60,000 nt of DNA from Antedon mediterranea (taxonomy: Eukaryota; Echinodermata; Crinoidea; Comatulida; Antedonidae). Below, one piece after another: positions 9,660 to 22,024 of the stretch (positions are counted from its first letter, which is position 1; every line of letters begins with the position of its first letter). Below the pieces are notes generated by a model, which was not told the origin of the DNA, ran no database searches, and saw only the letters and a program-made list of their open reading frames with translations. The position numbers and the translations under genes were made by a program. Location: the NCBI RefSeq assembly GCF_964355755.1, contig NC_092677.1, positions 26,508,101-26,568,100 on the forward strand, written 5' to 3'.

Positions 9660-9956
9660 AAGCACGAATGTGCGATACTCGGGGTACGTACAGCAAAAGA
9701 AGCTGTAATGATGTCATAAGACCGGATGTAACGTCACATACACATCAAATACGGCTATACGGTACCATCTTCGAGACGTGATATGGCTGCATGCGGTTTG
9801 AAATTTAAAAATCCGGCTCTAGCTTCAAGACATGTCCCTGTAGTATATTCATGCAAAATTCTCAGCTAAATACTACAACGAATAAGGGAGGAGAAGTACT
9901 TTATAAATCGCACTTTTCACTCAATAATGTCCAGATGGACGAAGAGGAGAAGATGT
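9660..9956 (+). promoter_or_regulatory. Possible promoter and short first exon (plus strand)
   Basis: The stretch is less AT-rich, with ACCGGATGT (ETS-like) and AACGTCAC (CRE-half-like) motifs and a TATAAAT box near 9901. Then ATG in good context at 9937 (CAGATGG) begins MDEEEKM and runs into the strong donor TGTGTAAGT near 9955. A short first exon is plausible, but no downstream partner exon was found. This could be chance. Confidence 0.2.
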
Positions 9957-10242
9957 GTAAGTCCTAGACTCGGGTACCCCAAGTAAAAAATAATTTATTA
10001 TTCTGTATGTGAAACTAACAATTTCTTACAGTATTTAGACAAATCAGACTCAACCTCAATATCCCAAGTCTGTGCATAAAGGATGTATATTTAACAAAGA
10101 GGTTATTTATCTTGACTAACATGTGTACTTGGAGAATATTTCAGAAGTGTTTACGTAAAATGTTTACATTTTTCATTGAAACGTGATATTGAATAAACAC
10201 TTCAATGTTTTAATAGTGGATATACTAAATCTTTTACTCTAA

Positions 10243-10407
10243 AGCTCTGTCTATACTGTCAAACTATTTTGAGAAAAAAAAGTGCGATGTGCCCAATATG
10301 ATAGTGATATACCCAAATATGGTAGTGATATGACATCACTATGTCCATAATATGGGCACATCACATTTTTTGTCACATAAAGTTTGATAGATAGTGTAGA
10401 CAGAGCT
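10243..10407. mobile_element. MITE family A, copy 3
   Basis: Inverted termini AGCTCTGTCTATACTGTC and GTGTAGACAGAGCT. Flanks TAA and TTA do not match exactly. The interior shows two ATATGGTAGTGATAT units. Confidence 0.85.
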
Positions 10408-10739
10408 TTATGAAATGATGTTGAAAGTGATTGATATTCAGTACTAATGATGGTCATTCAAATACTTTACTCAGAGTTTCGTTTCAATTATTATCATTAT
10501 GATCCAGGAAGCATATATAGGTTATATTTTTTAAACCGTGGGAAAAAATCCAACCACCACCTGTCTATTGCACAACTATCTAGCACAAAAATAATATAGC
10601 AACAAGTAGCAGAAGAAATGCCATAAAAACTACACACATACAGTACATGGAGAAAACTAATGTGTCTTTGATGATTGATTATAAAACCCAAACCTATTCA
10701 TGTTTCCTGGTTTGATTTTTACTCAATATTAAGCAAATT

Positions 10740-11015
10740 TGGATTAAGCCCTCAACAGACCCACGGTAGCCATAGTGCTAGCCTACAAAGAATTGAAATG
10801 AGATGGCCCAGTACATGACTGGGGTAACCCTTACTCTTCCACAGAATGGACTGGAATCTGGCACAAGTCAGATGTGTACACCAACTGGGCCTCCTGTCAT
10901 TCCTTTTAATTTTATTCAAGAAGACTTGTTCTACAACTACAACTATGGTGAAGGAGAGACTTGAACCTGTGCCTAATTATGTGGCTACAGTGGCACCCCT
11001 TGCCTTGGCCACTGA
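10740..11015 (-). mobile_element. tRNA-derived SINE-like element (minus strand)
   Basis: Read on the minus strand it has a box-A-like TGGCCAAGGCAAGGGG followed about 40 bp later by a box-B-like AGGTTCAAGTCTC. Further along it has GGGTTACCCCAGTCATGTACTG. A similar order (TGGCCAAGCAGTGG, GGTTCGAGGCTC, GGGTTACCCCGGTGTACTG) occurs on the plus strand at 41265-41525, so both are taken as copies of one SINE family. Confidence 0.55.
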
Positions 11016-11019
11016 CAAA

Positions 11020-12480
11020 ATATGTTTTAGAAAGATGGAACTAAGGTACTATTATTACCAAAACTAGATGCTGGCAGAAAAGCTACCAGTAGATTCATAG
11101 AGGGAGCTGTACATTGCAACATAATGCTGTACTATGTTTATACACTCCAGGGTGGCAAAAGTTATGGGAGAAAGGTAAAGACATTTAAACAATATTTAGT
11201 AGAGTTTAAATATATTAAGGTCAGAGAAATATACTTTAGACAGTGTGGAAGAGATAGAGTCTGTATTACCCAGCAGCACCCATGGACAACTATCATTCAT
11301 GCAAATGGTCAGATGTGGTTATGCTACCGCTAGTGGACAAATTATATATTGAATTTTAATCAAATTTATTAAAGCAAATTTATTAAAACTTTTCATGTTT
11401 AAAAATTCACAGGCTAAATACCAAAACCAACTTTTAAAATTTGATTCAACTTTCTTTTAAATTACATTTTTTTAATGAAATTTATGTAAATATTTTGAAT
11501 TTATGCATGAAATATTAAAACTGAAACTACTTTAGCTACCACTTAGTATAATCTGACCTTCTAAAAATAGAACTGCAGTTGGCTATTAGGGTTACAGCTC
11601 TGAATACATTACGTTCAAACTCAACACACTCCTATTAATTATTTCATGCTACAAAATAAATACATTTTAAAAATTCTAAATACTGTACGTACTACTGTAG
11701 TTTAATTGAACACATTTTGTAATTTTTCACTTAATTCCTATAATATATTTTAATAAAGAGGTCAACTTTTTCAAGTTTTTTTAATTTGCTAGTTTCAATT
11801 ACATTCAAAGTCCCTTTTTGGGACTGATTCCTATGCAGGGACACCCTAATAAAGAAGACACTTTGTTAGTATATCCATAATAGTGTCTAATAAATCACAT
11901 TTTGTAATTGTTTCCCTTTTTTTATAATTTATTTTAAAGAGGTCAACTTTTTCAGTTTTTCTAATTTGCTAGTTTAGTACCTCCATAATATTTATAATGT
12001 TCTGCTGTGTTACTATATTCAAAATTATTATTGAAATAATAGTAATAATAGTGCACTGTAGGCCTACTGATTTTAAAAACTGACCAATTATTTGTTTTAT
12101 CTGCCACATCACACAGACAATAATATTGTCAAAATATTATACAGTACGTCACTATTTTAAAACTTAATGAATAATACTAACAACACTAACTAACAACCAA
12201 ATGAACTTTAATTTCAAAATATTTTGAAGCAGGATTTCATTCATTATCCAATTAAAAGTCGCAAATCTAAACGTGTTCTTTAAATACGACGAATGCTATC
12301 GAGGCGACACGTACAACGTTGTCTCAAATCACCGTACTTACCCGACATATATCCATATAGATATTCATCATACACCGGACTTCTAAGGCACGCCTTATGG
12401 AGACAAGTCAAAGATAAGGCAAGTGTGAAAACATACTAAAACGAAACGGGATAAATGATCGGTATCGCGTCTTGCGGCTA
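11020..12480. other. AT-rich intergenic or intronic DNA
   Basis: No gene recognised. Around 11815-11895 lies a fragment with CAGGGACACCCTAATAAAG that resembles the core of the tandem repeats at 0.9-1.6 kb and 48 kb. The rest is featureless. Confidence 0.4.
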
Positions 12481-12491
12481 ACGTGACTCAC

Positions 12492-12585
12492 CTTGGTGTA
12501 GAACTGGCTATTTCCTGTCTCGATGCGAAACGAGCTACGTAACGAGTCATTCTCGCTGTCTGACAGCTTCCGAACACGTTTACCC
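12492..12585 (-). CDS. Exon-like segment of an unidentified gene (minus strand)
   Basis: Read on the minus strand, a good acceptor (CCTTTGTAG) is followed by a 94-nt open segment and a strong donor (GTGAGT). The translation starts GKRVRKLSDSENDSLRSS and ends IETGNSQFYTK: basic at first, then serine-rich. Its phase fits the segment at 15450-15490 exactly (that one ends GG, this one supplies G). I do not recognise the family. The GC content is well above the flanks, supporting a real exon. No further downstream exon was found between here and the window start. Confidence 0.45.
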
Positions 12586-13125
12586 CTACAAAGGAAATAA
12601 TGAAATTATAGCGTTAGCTGGCAATAATGAGAAAGCTACTAATCAGAAGAAAATAAAAATCAGACAAGTTTAATTTATTTTTATTACTATTATCATTACA
12701 AATGTATTGTTTGTAAAAACTTATGAATAATGTTTTCTACTTTTAATGTTTTTTTAAGTTAGGCAAAATTCCATTGTCATATTTTAATATTTATTATATT
12801 TTGTTTGCTTTTTAGCCGAGTGCTTTTCTGTTATATTTTTTTTTGTTCATCAAGTTCATGTTGTTTACATTTCTTCAATAATGCAACTGAATGTGACCTG
12901 AGATTCCTTTTTGACCACAAAAAAAATGATTTTATTATTACATTAAAAATATTGTTTACAATTTAAAATTAAGTTTTATATAATGTAAAATATCTGTCCT
13001 ATCTTCTCATCATATATGACCATTTAAAAAAGAAAAATCTGTGTTTGCAATTTGTTTCACTCAAAATGGTAGATTGCCTAGACTATATGAACAATATTTC
13101 AATTTAAATTTAATTTATTTCCACA

Positions 13126-13291
13126 ATATAATAACATACAGGATAATAGCATACAGGATAATAACATACAGGATAATAACATACAGGATAATAACATACA
13201 GGATAATAACATACAGGATAATAACATACAGGATAATAACATACAGGATAATAACATACAGGATAATAACATACAGGATAATAACATACAC
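13126..13291. repeat. 15-bp tandem repeat, about 11 copies
   Basis: ATAATAACATACAGG is repeated nearly perfectly. Open frames on both strands here are products of the repeat and are not genes. Confidence 0.95.
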
Positions 13292-13745
13292 CTGATAATA
13301 AATGCAATGAAGTAATCATGTGGGGGGAGAGTCATATAAGTAAGAAAGACTTTAAGTTTGACCCACCCCAAGACATGACATTAAATACAAATATGAAAAA
13401 GAGGAAAACAAAAATACATAAACTATTAACAAATAAAAGAAAACAAAGCTTCAATTTCTATTTAAACCACTTGTAATATGATTATTAAATTAATTTTGTA
13501 CATTTAACCCCAACACAATATGACAACATAGCAAATAACAATTAATCATACTATTGAAATAGCAATGATTCAATACTTGTTATGCGTGAATAATTAATTT
13601 CAGTTGCAAACTTTTTACAGTTCCGATATTTTCCAGGAAACAAATAGAAAACAAAACTTCAGAACACGTCTTCTTTACTATTTTTTTTAATGACTAAATT
13701 TGTCTAGTCTCATTCACTCTCGCTGCAATAAATTCAATAAAGTAA

Positions 13746-13930
13746 AACTCTGTCTACACTATCAAACTAGTTTGATAAAAAAATATGATGTGCCCAAATA
13801 TGGACCGGTAGTGTCCATATATGGGCACATCACATTCTTTTTGTGTGTGATATTCCCAAATATGGTAGTGATATGCCCAAATATGGTAGTGATATGACAT
13901 CATTTTTATAAATGGGCACATCATATTTAG
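13746..13930. mobile_element. MITE family A, copy 4 (right end degraded)
   Basis: The left terminus ACTCTGTCTACACTATCAAA and internal CCCAAATATGGTAGTGATAT units are clear. The right terminal repeat is not recognisable, so the copy is truncated or rearranged. Confidence 0.7.
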
Positions 13931-14085
13931 GTTTGGAAAGTAGGACCTGTTCAGGCTTAATTATTTACCTTGTGGTTTCATTAGTCAATTATCGCCATCA
14001 AATTTACCTGGGGTAAATAAGAAAGGTTGAATGCACCGAATAGGTGGGTACAAGTAGGCGAGGGAAATTACTTTTTTGAAAATAA

Positions 14086-14240
14086 AGCTCAGTCTACACT
14101 ATCAAAGTTTACGTTATGTGATGTGCCCATATATGGACATGATGTCATATCACTACCATATGTGGGTACTGCATATCACTACCATATTTGGGCACATCAC
14201 ACATTTTTTGTCAAACTAGTTTGATAGTGTAGACAGAGCT
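14086..14240. mobile_element. MITE family A, copy 5
   Basis: Inverted termini AGCTCAGTCTACACTATCAA and GATAGTGTAGACAGAGCT with TAA on both sides. The interior has CACTACCATATTTGGGCA, here in the orientation opposite to copy 2. Confidence 0.88.
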
Positions 14241-14244
14241 TAAC

Positions 14245-15440
14245 TTTTCTATGATTGCTCTAAACTTGATTACCATTTCACAAGACTTGATATTTGTTTG
14301 ACATCAATTATACTATAATAATTTATAAGAGAGAGAACATGCGCTGTAGTGTTATTTAGTTGATGATGAAATACAAAGAGAATCACGTCCAAATCACACC
14401 TAGAGTGGATAAACACAGCAGGATTGTTTATCGATGGTCAGTCGCGATTAGTTCACAACCAGTGGCCTGGAAAAAGGCAGCAGCAGTAAGGTTCTGCATG
14501 AGTGAACTGAGAGTATTATCAAACTACATGTCATTGCAATAATTACGACTGATATTAGACAATAACCACCGATTAACCACATCATGTGCTCAATTGGATA
14601 CTTAGTATAGACTCGGTGACAGCAATTTTTTTTTGCTGTAGAGTAATAACATGTTAGCATTCATACAAATTATTACATTGATATTGTGTAATATTTTTTA
14701 TGAGCTGTACGCGGATTAAACAGATTCTGGAATTAAACAGATTCTGGGATTAAATTAATGGATGAGCGGAAGTGAGGACTTATGGGTAGATTTTTGTAAA
14801 ATTATAATGCAAAAGATGGGAAATTACAACAGTAGGTTGAGTTCAACATTTTATTTCACAATTTTTAGGTCCTCCACTCCACCCATATATTTCAATTTCA
14901 TAATTATATTTTAGGTAAGATTATTTTAATGAGTTAACAGAGGTTTGAATTGGCAAATTATTAGTACACAAATTTTTACTTTGTGTGTAAAACTGATTTA
15001 AAATTCATAAAGGATAAAATTGTGTCATCATGTTACATAGTAAACAACTTATATACCTGCACAATGGTGAAAAATAATATGCAATATGAAACACCAACCA
15101 TGAAACAATTTGATCAAATAACTATTTTCGGCAAATGATTCTTGCACTTTAAATAATTTTTTTTATATCCTATAAACATTCGTAGATCACAACAAATTAA
15201 AAGAAACACTTCACTATGAGTTTCAGAATAAATAATGTAAATCAAAAGATTTCATGCTCTACAAATATTTTTTTAAATACTTTAGAATTATTCTGAATAG
15301 AAATTTAGACTTGAAAGGTCACGTTGTTTACAGACGGCCATAAATGGCCAGTCACAGCGCATGCACCTGTAACAGTAACAGGTCAATCATAATATAAAAA
15401 AAATGATAATCTCCGACCGTCATCAACCACGTAATATACA
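14245..15440. other. AT-rich DNA, nothing firmly recognised
   Basis: A segment at about 14800-14905 shares wording with 51000-51110 and weakly with 20120-20250 (a TAACATTT..TTCACAATT.GTTAGG..CT pattern), suggesting an old dispersed repeat. No exon could be supported. Confidence 0.35.
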
Positions 15441-15449
15441 AAGTCTTAC

Positions 15450-15490
15450 CCGTGGCGGAAACAAAGAGTGAGTGATCGTCTTCTCGTCAT
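15450..15490 (-). CDS. Possible first coding exon of an unidentified gene (minus strand)
   Basis: Minus-strand ATG at 15490 reads MTRRRSLTLCFRHG into a strong donor (GTAAGA). The same frame stays open for about 40 codons upstream (KEGLALDFSKDLSSLAM), so the true start may be further 5'. GC-rich DNA at 15600-15650 (CCCGCGGCGCAAG) could be a promoter. Phase joins cleanly to the exon at 12492-12585. Product unknown. Confidence 0.4.
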
Positions 15491-17449
15491 GGCTAGGCTG
15501 CTCAAATCCTTACTAAAATCAAGCGCAAGTCCTTCCTTTCTTCCCTTCCGAAATGAACTTGATTCAGCAGGCTTGAGAGAGGTGGCTTTGTGCTGACTCA
15601 CGGGAAATCACTTCTTTCCTCCCGCGGCGCAAGTTGTTTTACCCGCGATAGTAAACTAAAATACACGTAGTACGAGTGAGCAGTCAGGAAACAGGTCTCT
15701 CTTCGACAGAGTTGTTCTAGTTTATGAATAAATTCTGTAAAGTACTGTATGAGAGGCTTCCTTGTTTCACAAGCCTATTTATTTTATTAATTACTTCTCA
15801 TAGAAATTAAAAGTAAAATTTGAATTTTTTTTTATAAATTTGGGGGTCAGAGGTCAGTTGATGAGAAAGCAGAGCTTGTTATCATCAGTCTAGTAAACTA
15901 GTAAAGGTAATTTGCTAGCCTGCTGTACAACAAGTATTACAATCTCATAATAGGTGGCAACACAGTTACTAGTATGAAACGAAAAGTGTGCATTAATTCA
16001 CTTTTGGTTTGAAAACGTTTCCAATTATCCATACTACTACTATAGTTCCTACTTTAAATTCAATATTTTCAGGAAATATTAATTATATTGATTGATTAAT
16101 CACCAGTTATTGTTAATCAAAATTTGTCTCCGATTTTTAAACATTATTCCGTTTATCATTCATGCGTTTATTTAAAGTTGATGATCTCTTTAGTCCAAAA
16201 AACCACAGAAGTGGCTGTCAACAACCACTAACCAATTCATTTATTTTATCGACATAAACCAAATACCGGTAGCAAATAAGTAATAATAAATAAGTACTGT
16301 AACAAGGGCATAAATATAATGCAACCAACTTAATACTAAATGTGCAATGCAGTATAGGTATATAACATTAACAAACTCCAAAAAAAAGTGAGGCATGCCA
16401 TTAAAATTCAATCTTTTTAATTTTATTTATTCATCTTCAGGAAACAAATATCAGACAGGTATCTAATGCAAAATAAAATGCGTAATTTATTTTCTTTTAA
16501 CCTTCAATCGCTTTGTACCTAATCGCTAATTCAAAAGCCTCAAGTCGTTTATGCCTCGCAGCATTTAGTTAGTAGTAATTGATTTTAGAAATCAAGTTAT
16601 GATAATTGCTTGAGAACGAGATTCACTTACCCGCTGGAAAAAGACATCACGTTATAATAACTATAAATATTTACTGCGAATTAACGGTCACCGATTTTAT
16701 TGTAGTACTGTAGTATTATTCTATATACAGTGAATTCAATATACAGTAGTATTCCATGGAATTTCACTAATATTAATATGTGCGTAATCTGGTGAAAAAC
16801 ATGTTGGATTCTACCTTCAGAAGGTTAGATTTAGGAAATCACTTTAGCCTTGTTACGGGCAAAGAAACTCGCAGAAACAAACAAGTTTCTGTTAGTCGTG
16901 ATTTGAATACGGATATAAAATATAGTAAATAATATTGTTAAATTACTATAACATATTCAGAACAATGATCTTATAATCGCATCGAGCTGTAGCTCATCGA
17001 TAAATAGTATTAAGTTTGCTTTTTATGAAATAAAAACAAAGAGAAACAAAACATAAGGTATATATCATTTTAATTTATAAATCCAAAGGCAAATTACTGA
17101 AAATAATGACAATGCTGTGGGTATCACTATTATTAGTGGCTGGATCTCAACACAAAACACAATAAGTACAAAGCTAAATCAAATTTTAAAATATTCTGTG
17201 AAGTGCGAGTATTACTACTATTTGGACAAAGACTGTTTACTGTGAAGCATGTATTTCATACAGGAGGTCAATATGATAGTATTTAATATAACTTTAAGAA
17301 ATTATACAAAATGTTGAGGAGCAATATAATATCATATTTACAGACAGTACTGTACAACAGCTAACAGTAAACTACTTTACAATAGCATTCACATTCACAC
17401 TTTAATTAAATGAATTCAATCGTTACCAATGTCAATAAGTTTTACCCAC

Positions 17450-17574
17450 CTGTGCGCCCTGGTGAAAGAATCTTCCCGTAAGGCGGCCATATCAACATAT
17501 ACTCTACAGGAGCAAACCAGGTTGTCCTGCTCTAGGCAGGCAACAGACGATACATTCTCAAATAACTTGACGGC
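17450..17574 (-). CDS. Exon-like segment of an unidentified gene (minus strand)
   Basis: Minus strand: acceptor TTTTCTAG, a 125-nt open segment, donor GTGGGT. It reads AVKLFENVSSVACLEQ and so on to ALREDSFTRAH, balanced in composition and protein-like. It ends in phase 2. About 34 nt upstream there is another acceptor and donor pair (near 17609-17625), too close for a normal intron, so the exact start is uncertain. Joining to the exon at 15450-15490 in phase is not straightforward, so it may belong to an alternative transcript. Confidence 0.4.
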
Positions 17575-18463
17575 CTAGAAAAGCAGAATCTGGAATTCAT
17601 TTTCTCACCATTGCTTCCATCGTCCTATAAAAAGAAAATGAACAACTATATAAGTACAACTAGTTGAAAATTGTAGACTTTTCTATCTGTAAAAAAATAA
17701 ATTGTAAAATCTACTTCTGTAGGGATTTATTAAACAAATTAGATTTACAATGGATTCTAAACATACCTAAAGGAATCAGATAGCAAAACTAGCGAGGCAA
17801 ACTGTATCGGGTAAAGACACAGCAGGTAGCTGTTATGAGCACCTATCCCAAATTCACTACAGTAGCGTTTACGTACCGTAGGCTAGGCTAGGCTACAGAA
17901 GGTGACATACAGTCCCAGTAATTAGCTCAGTCTTGCGAATACATTCATTCACAAGAAGTAGTCTTGTTATCACTTTGATGAAATCAAAATAACATCGTAT
18001 TCAAGAATAATACCTTAGCAAATTGCTGTAGAATTCACTGCCTCTATACATTATTAGTAGGTTTTAAATTATGCTCGCTTGGAAGGAGCTCAAATGAAGC
18101 ATAAATGTCTCTCCTGATTGGTATCATAGGGAGAACCACAAAAGAGCAATGGATGCCTCAACACATGCTAATTCTGAATTTAAATTTACAATCATCATAA
18201 ATTTATGGTGTGCTACATAATTTGCATTACGTACAACATTATATAGAAAATAATGTTTTATTAGCTTCATGACAATCCTAAATGATTTAGAATGCACTTA
18301 ATAACTATGAAATAAATTACAATTTAACATTACTTTTCATACTTAAAATAACCGAGAATACAAAACAGGTATACTTTAATACAGCTTACAACATTACAGA
18401 AACTTACTGTCCACCACTAAATGGGATGGTGACTAATTTTAGCAATGTATTACTGTAATCTAA

Positions 18464-18601
18464 TACTCTGTCTACACTATCAAACTAGTTTTACCAAAAA
18501 GTGTGAGGTGCCCAAATATGGTAATGATATGATATTATCATGTCCATATATGGGCACATCACATTTTTTGTCACATAAAGTTTGATAGTGTAGACAGATC
18601 T
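18464..18601. mobile_element. MITE family A, copy 6
   Basis: Ends TACTCTGTCTACACTATCAA and GATAGTGTAGACAGATCT. Flanks TAA and TTA. Interior as in other copies. Confidence 0.82.
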
Positions 18602-19221
18602 TTAGTTGTATTATGGTATGTTTGCACATACAATCCTCTAAAAGACTACTTAACATGCCCTCTAAAATTATACTTTCCACCCGCTCTATGTTATTTTTGT
18701 TGGTTATGCTTCGCTGCACAGCATTGTTTGCCAACAGAGATGTCGATTATAACGTGAAAAAGGTGTATTAAAATATTTCTCTCTAGCTCTCTCCCCAATT
18801 TAATTCTTTAAGAAATATTATTTTAATTATTTTTTTTTTTATTTTTTTATTCTAGGGGATGCGAGCCTCGTACAGTATAATGGTAAAAAACACACATACA
18901 TTCCATGAAAACAAGAACCTAATACAAAAACTAAACAAAACAAGAACCTTACAAAAACTAAACAAAGCACACATTTTGTATTACTGTAGTAACACCACTG
19001 CTTAAGTACTTCTCATTGATTAGTATTGATTTTCTACCGTTTTGTAGGTTTGGTTAGTTTGTCAAATCAAATCAAACATTAATTCCCTCAATTAATCAAT
19101 TATCATTGATCAATCAATCAATTATTAAGTCAATGTTTTTTTGTTTTTTTTAAATATACTTAATGCATACTGTTTGTATTTCATGTTTTGGCCAACAGTA
19201 TCTCTATGTAACTATGTATAA

Positions 19222-19359
19222 AGCTCTGTCTACATTATCAAACGTTATGTGACAAAAAAATGTGATGTGTCATAGTACTACCATATTTAGGCATATCACT
19301 ACCATATTTGGGCACATCACACTTTTTTTTCAAACTAGTTTGATAGTGTAGACAGAGCT
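19222..19359. mobile_element. MITE family A, copy 7
   Basis: Ends AGCTCTGTCTACATTATC and GATAGTGTAGACAGAGCT, with matching TAA duplications. Confidence 0.88.
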
Positions 19360-19364
19360 TAATA

Positions 19365-20830
19365 ATAACAAGCTGTTTAACCATTTGCGTTTCATCATGA
19401 GGGTTCCTTTTAATGTTGATTTCTATCTATTAATTCAATAATGTTCTTTCCATATTTTTGGTACAAAATTTTACTGTACTGTATATTCCAGTATTGCAGC
19501 AGTAGAAATAGCTTGCATTTGATGTAATTATTAACATGACCTTTTCAATCATTTACAAATACTCCAGAGATATGGATACTATACTAGCATCATTTGAATA
19601 TTTGCTCGTGCAAAACATATTTACTAAAGAGTAGGATCAACAACAAAACAGAACTAAAACAGTAAAATTGTGTTTATTCTACATAATAATTAAAAAGAAA
19701 TTTAGATAAATGAATCAGGGCCGTAGACATCAGTACGGTTGGTAAGGTTTCAACCTGACCACTTTTTCACAGAGGCCTTTGACAACTCAGTAACTTGAAC
19801 AGAGATTGTTCCTATTTCTTGCGAAAATGGGACTACTTTATTTCTTGTGGCTATATCACTGTTAATTAATCAATGCAGTTAATCAGTTGGATGTCTGTTA
19901 CATTAAAATAACATATACACTGTAGGTCTAAAGTGTGTACTAATAATGTCCACATCCTTTTAATAATAAATATTTATTACATGAGGCAGCAGTCCAGGAT
20001 ACTGGACAAATGAGAATGGTAAACATGCAGTATACTGTAGGTACAGTAGTATAACTGTACTTTTGCCAAATTTAAAAAAGAGAGAAAATGAGCTTATCAG
20101 CCTCCTCCTCCCTCCAGTTAAAATCCATCTGTTAGATTTGTAATCAAGGGCAGTCGGCCCGGGCCCCCTCTAAATTTGATCAATTGTAAAGCAAAAGATA
20201 GGACATCAAATTAAGAGCCCCCTATTTCAAAATCCTGGATTCGCCACTGGTACTGGACCTACAGACAACTAAAGTCAAGGTATCAATCAATGTATTTACT
20301 GATAAATTAGTGTCAGCAGCCATCGATTTTTGGATGCCGTACATTACACACAAAAAAATGTCTATGGTGCTAGTAAGGATAAAACCACCTTAAAACGTAT
20401 GATAAAGCATTCATCAATGGAGGCTAAAATTAAATGAAACAAAATTTATACACCAAATTAATTACTATTTTGTACACTATTTATAACAATAACATCGTAA
20501 TTGTCAAAAATAATATTACTACAACATATTCAATTTGTACAACCGTGTACTGTGTGTATATCACAAACATTTTCAGCTGTTTTCAAAACACACATATTTC
20601 TTTCATACACCATTCATTATCATAAATAAAATAGGCCTGATCTAGTATTGTAATCATGGTAGGCCTATATGCCTGCTGCATGTGGATGAGTTGTCATCCA
20701 ATATCTGTAGCAAATTGACTGAGTGACAAACATTAATTAAGCTAAAAATAAATAATAATAACAATAAAATATCAGCGTTATTGAGTTTGTTCAAATGCCA
20801 ACCCAATTTGTAGCCTCCATCACTACATCT
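19365..20830. other. AT-rich intergenic DNA with repeat debris
   Basis: No coding signal supported. 20120-20250 carries the dispersed fragment ending CCTGGATTCGCCACTGG, related in part to 14.8 kb and 51.0 kb. Confidence 0.35.
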
Positions 20831-20834
20831 TCAC

Positions 20835-21140
20835 CCAGCTAAGCTCCCGGGCGAGAATGCATCTGAACCGGGGTTCTCATCGTCGGCGGCATCAGCTTGT
20901 TTCCGAAATGTCAACAAAATCAATCACTCGCAAAATGACAAATCAAAAACATGCTATGCTAACATTAACGCTATTCGCCAACTTAACAAACTGTATTTTA
21001 TTCATAATACACCGAAAGCAGTATGTTTAAATTACTAAACGAAGAAATAATCAAATATACTTACATTTTGAGATTTTGCTCCAGAGATGGTGGTAACTGT
21101 CGTCTGCGCTGGGTCTCCGCGTGTGTTTGGTGGTATATTG
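20835..21140 (-). other. Possible 5' exons of a minus-strand gene
   Basis: Two GC-richer patches stand out. At 21065-21130 (minus) a segment ends in a consensus donor (AAAATGTAAGT) and lies next to GC-rich, promoter-like DNA. At 20835-20895 (minus) an open stretch reads DAADDENPGSDAFSPGSL and ends in GTGAAG. They could be upstream exons of the unidentified gene at 12.5-17.6 kb. Evidence is weak and no homologue is recognised. Confidence 0.22.
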
Positions 21141-22024
21141 GACTTGTTTAGTCATGTGACACACAGTCAGGTAGTCCACTGTGTGGGTATTTGGTAGTGT
21201 ATGTAAAAACTGTTAAAAATTATATCCATAATTTATATTATCCTCCATAATAATATATTATAGTACTTTGTGTTTATTTATTATTGTAAAAAACTAGTTG
21301 TACCCTTCTTTTGACATTCGGAAACCGATCAGTGGTGGTTCTGTAGTAGTTCTAAGTAGTAACAAAACCGTGCTTCTGAGAGTTATGAGTATTTAAATTC
21401 CTTCTTCTAATTTAACTTGGTGTTACGTAATCGATCAGGTGCGGCGGATCGATCTCAACAAGAGCTATAGACAAGATTAAGTATAGCTCAAAATATAGAA
21501 GGTAAATATGTCTATTTATAATATTAAATGTATTACTAAAACTATTCTACTATATGCAAAACATTTTTACAATGTGTGATATGTTATGCGCGATTTGAAC
21601 GATTTGCGCAATTTGAAATTGCGCAAGGATTTTCTTGCGCAATATATACAGTCGATCGAAATTCGATTAGCAAATTGATAGTAGGCCCGTGGGATAACAA
21701 TCCTGTCTATCTTGTTCCTTATTCGCCACCTGGATTGTTAATTACCTTGATATTGTTCAATAAAAAATAACACATTATATTACTGGTTATTCTCACAATT
21801 GTCTGGTACGGGGTTCTGAGTCCACAGTTGTGAGATGAGACGAAAACGTTTTTGTTTTTTCAATGTAACAATTTTTCGGTACTGCATTAAAATCGGTCTC
21901 TTCCTCCATCTCCTCCCTGGTCATATCAATAAAATAAAAAATGGATATGAGTGTAGCGTGTGTAAAATTACTAGGCCTACCGTAAATCTTCTAATTGTAA
22001 CCATGGGTTATTATTCTTGATTGT

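Noticed and set aside
13041-13371. Three open frames with repeats such as CYYPV or RIITY
   Set aside because: They are translations of a 15-bp tandem repeat with no splice or codon evidence.
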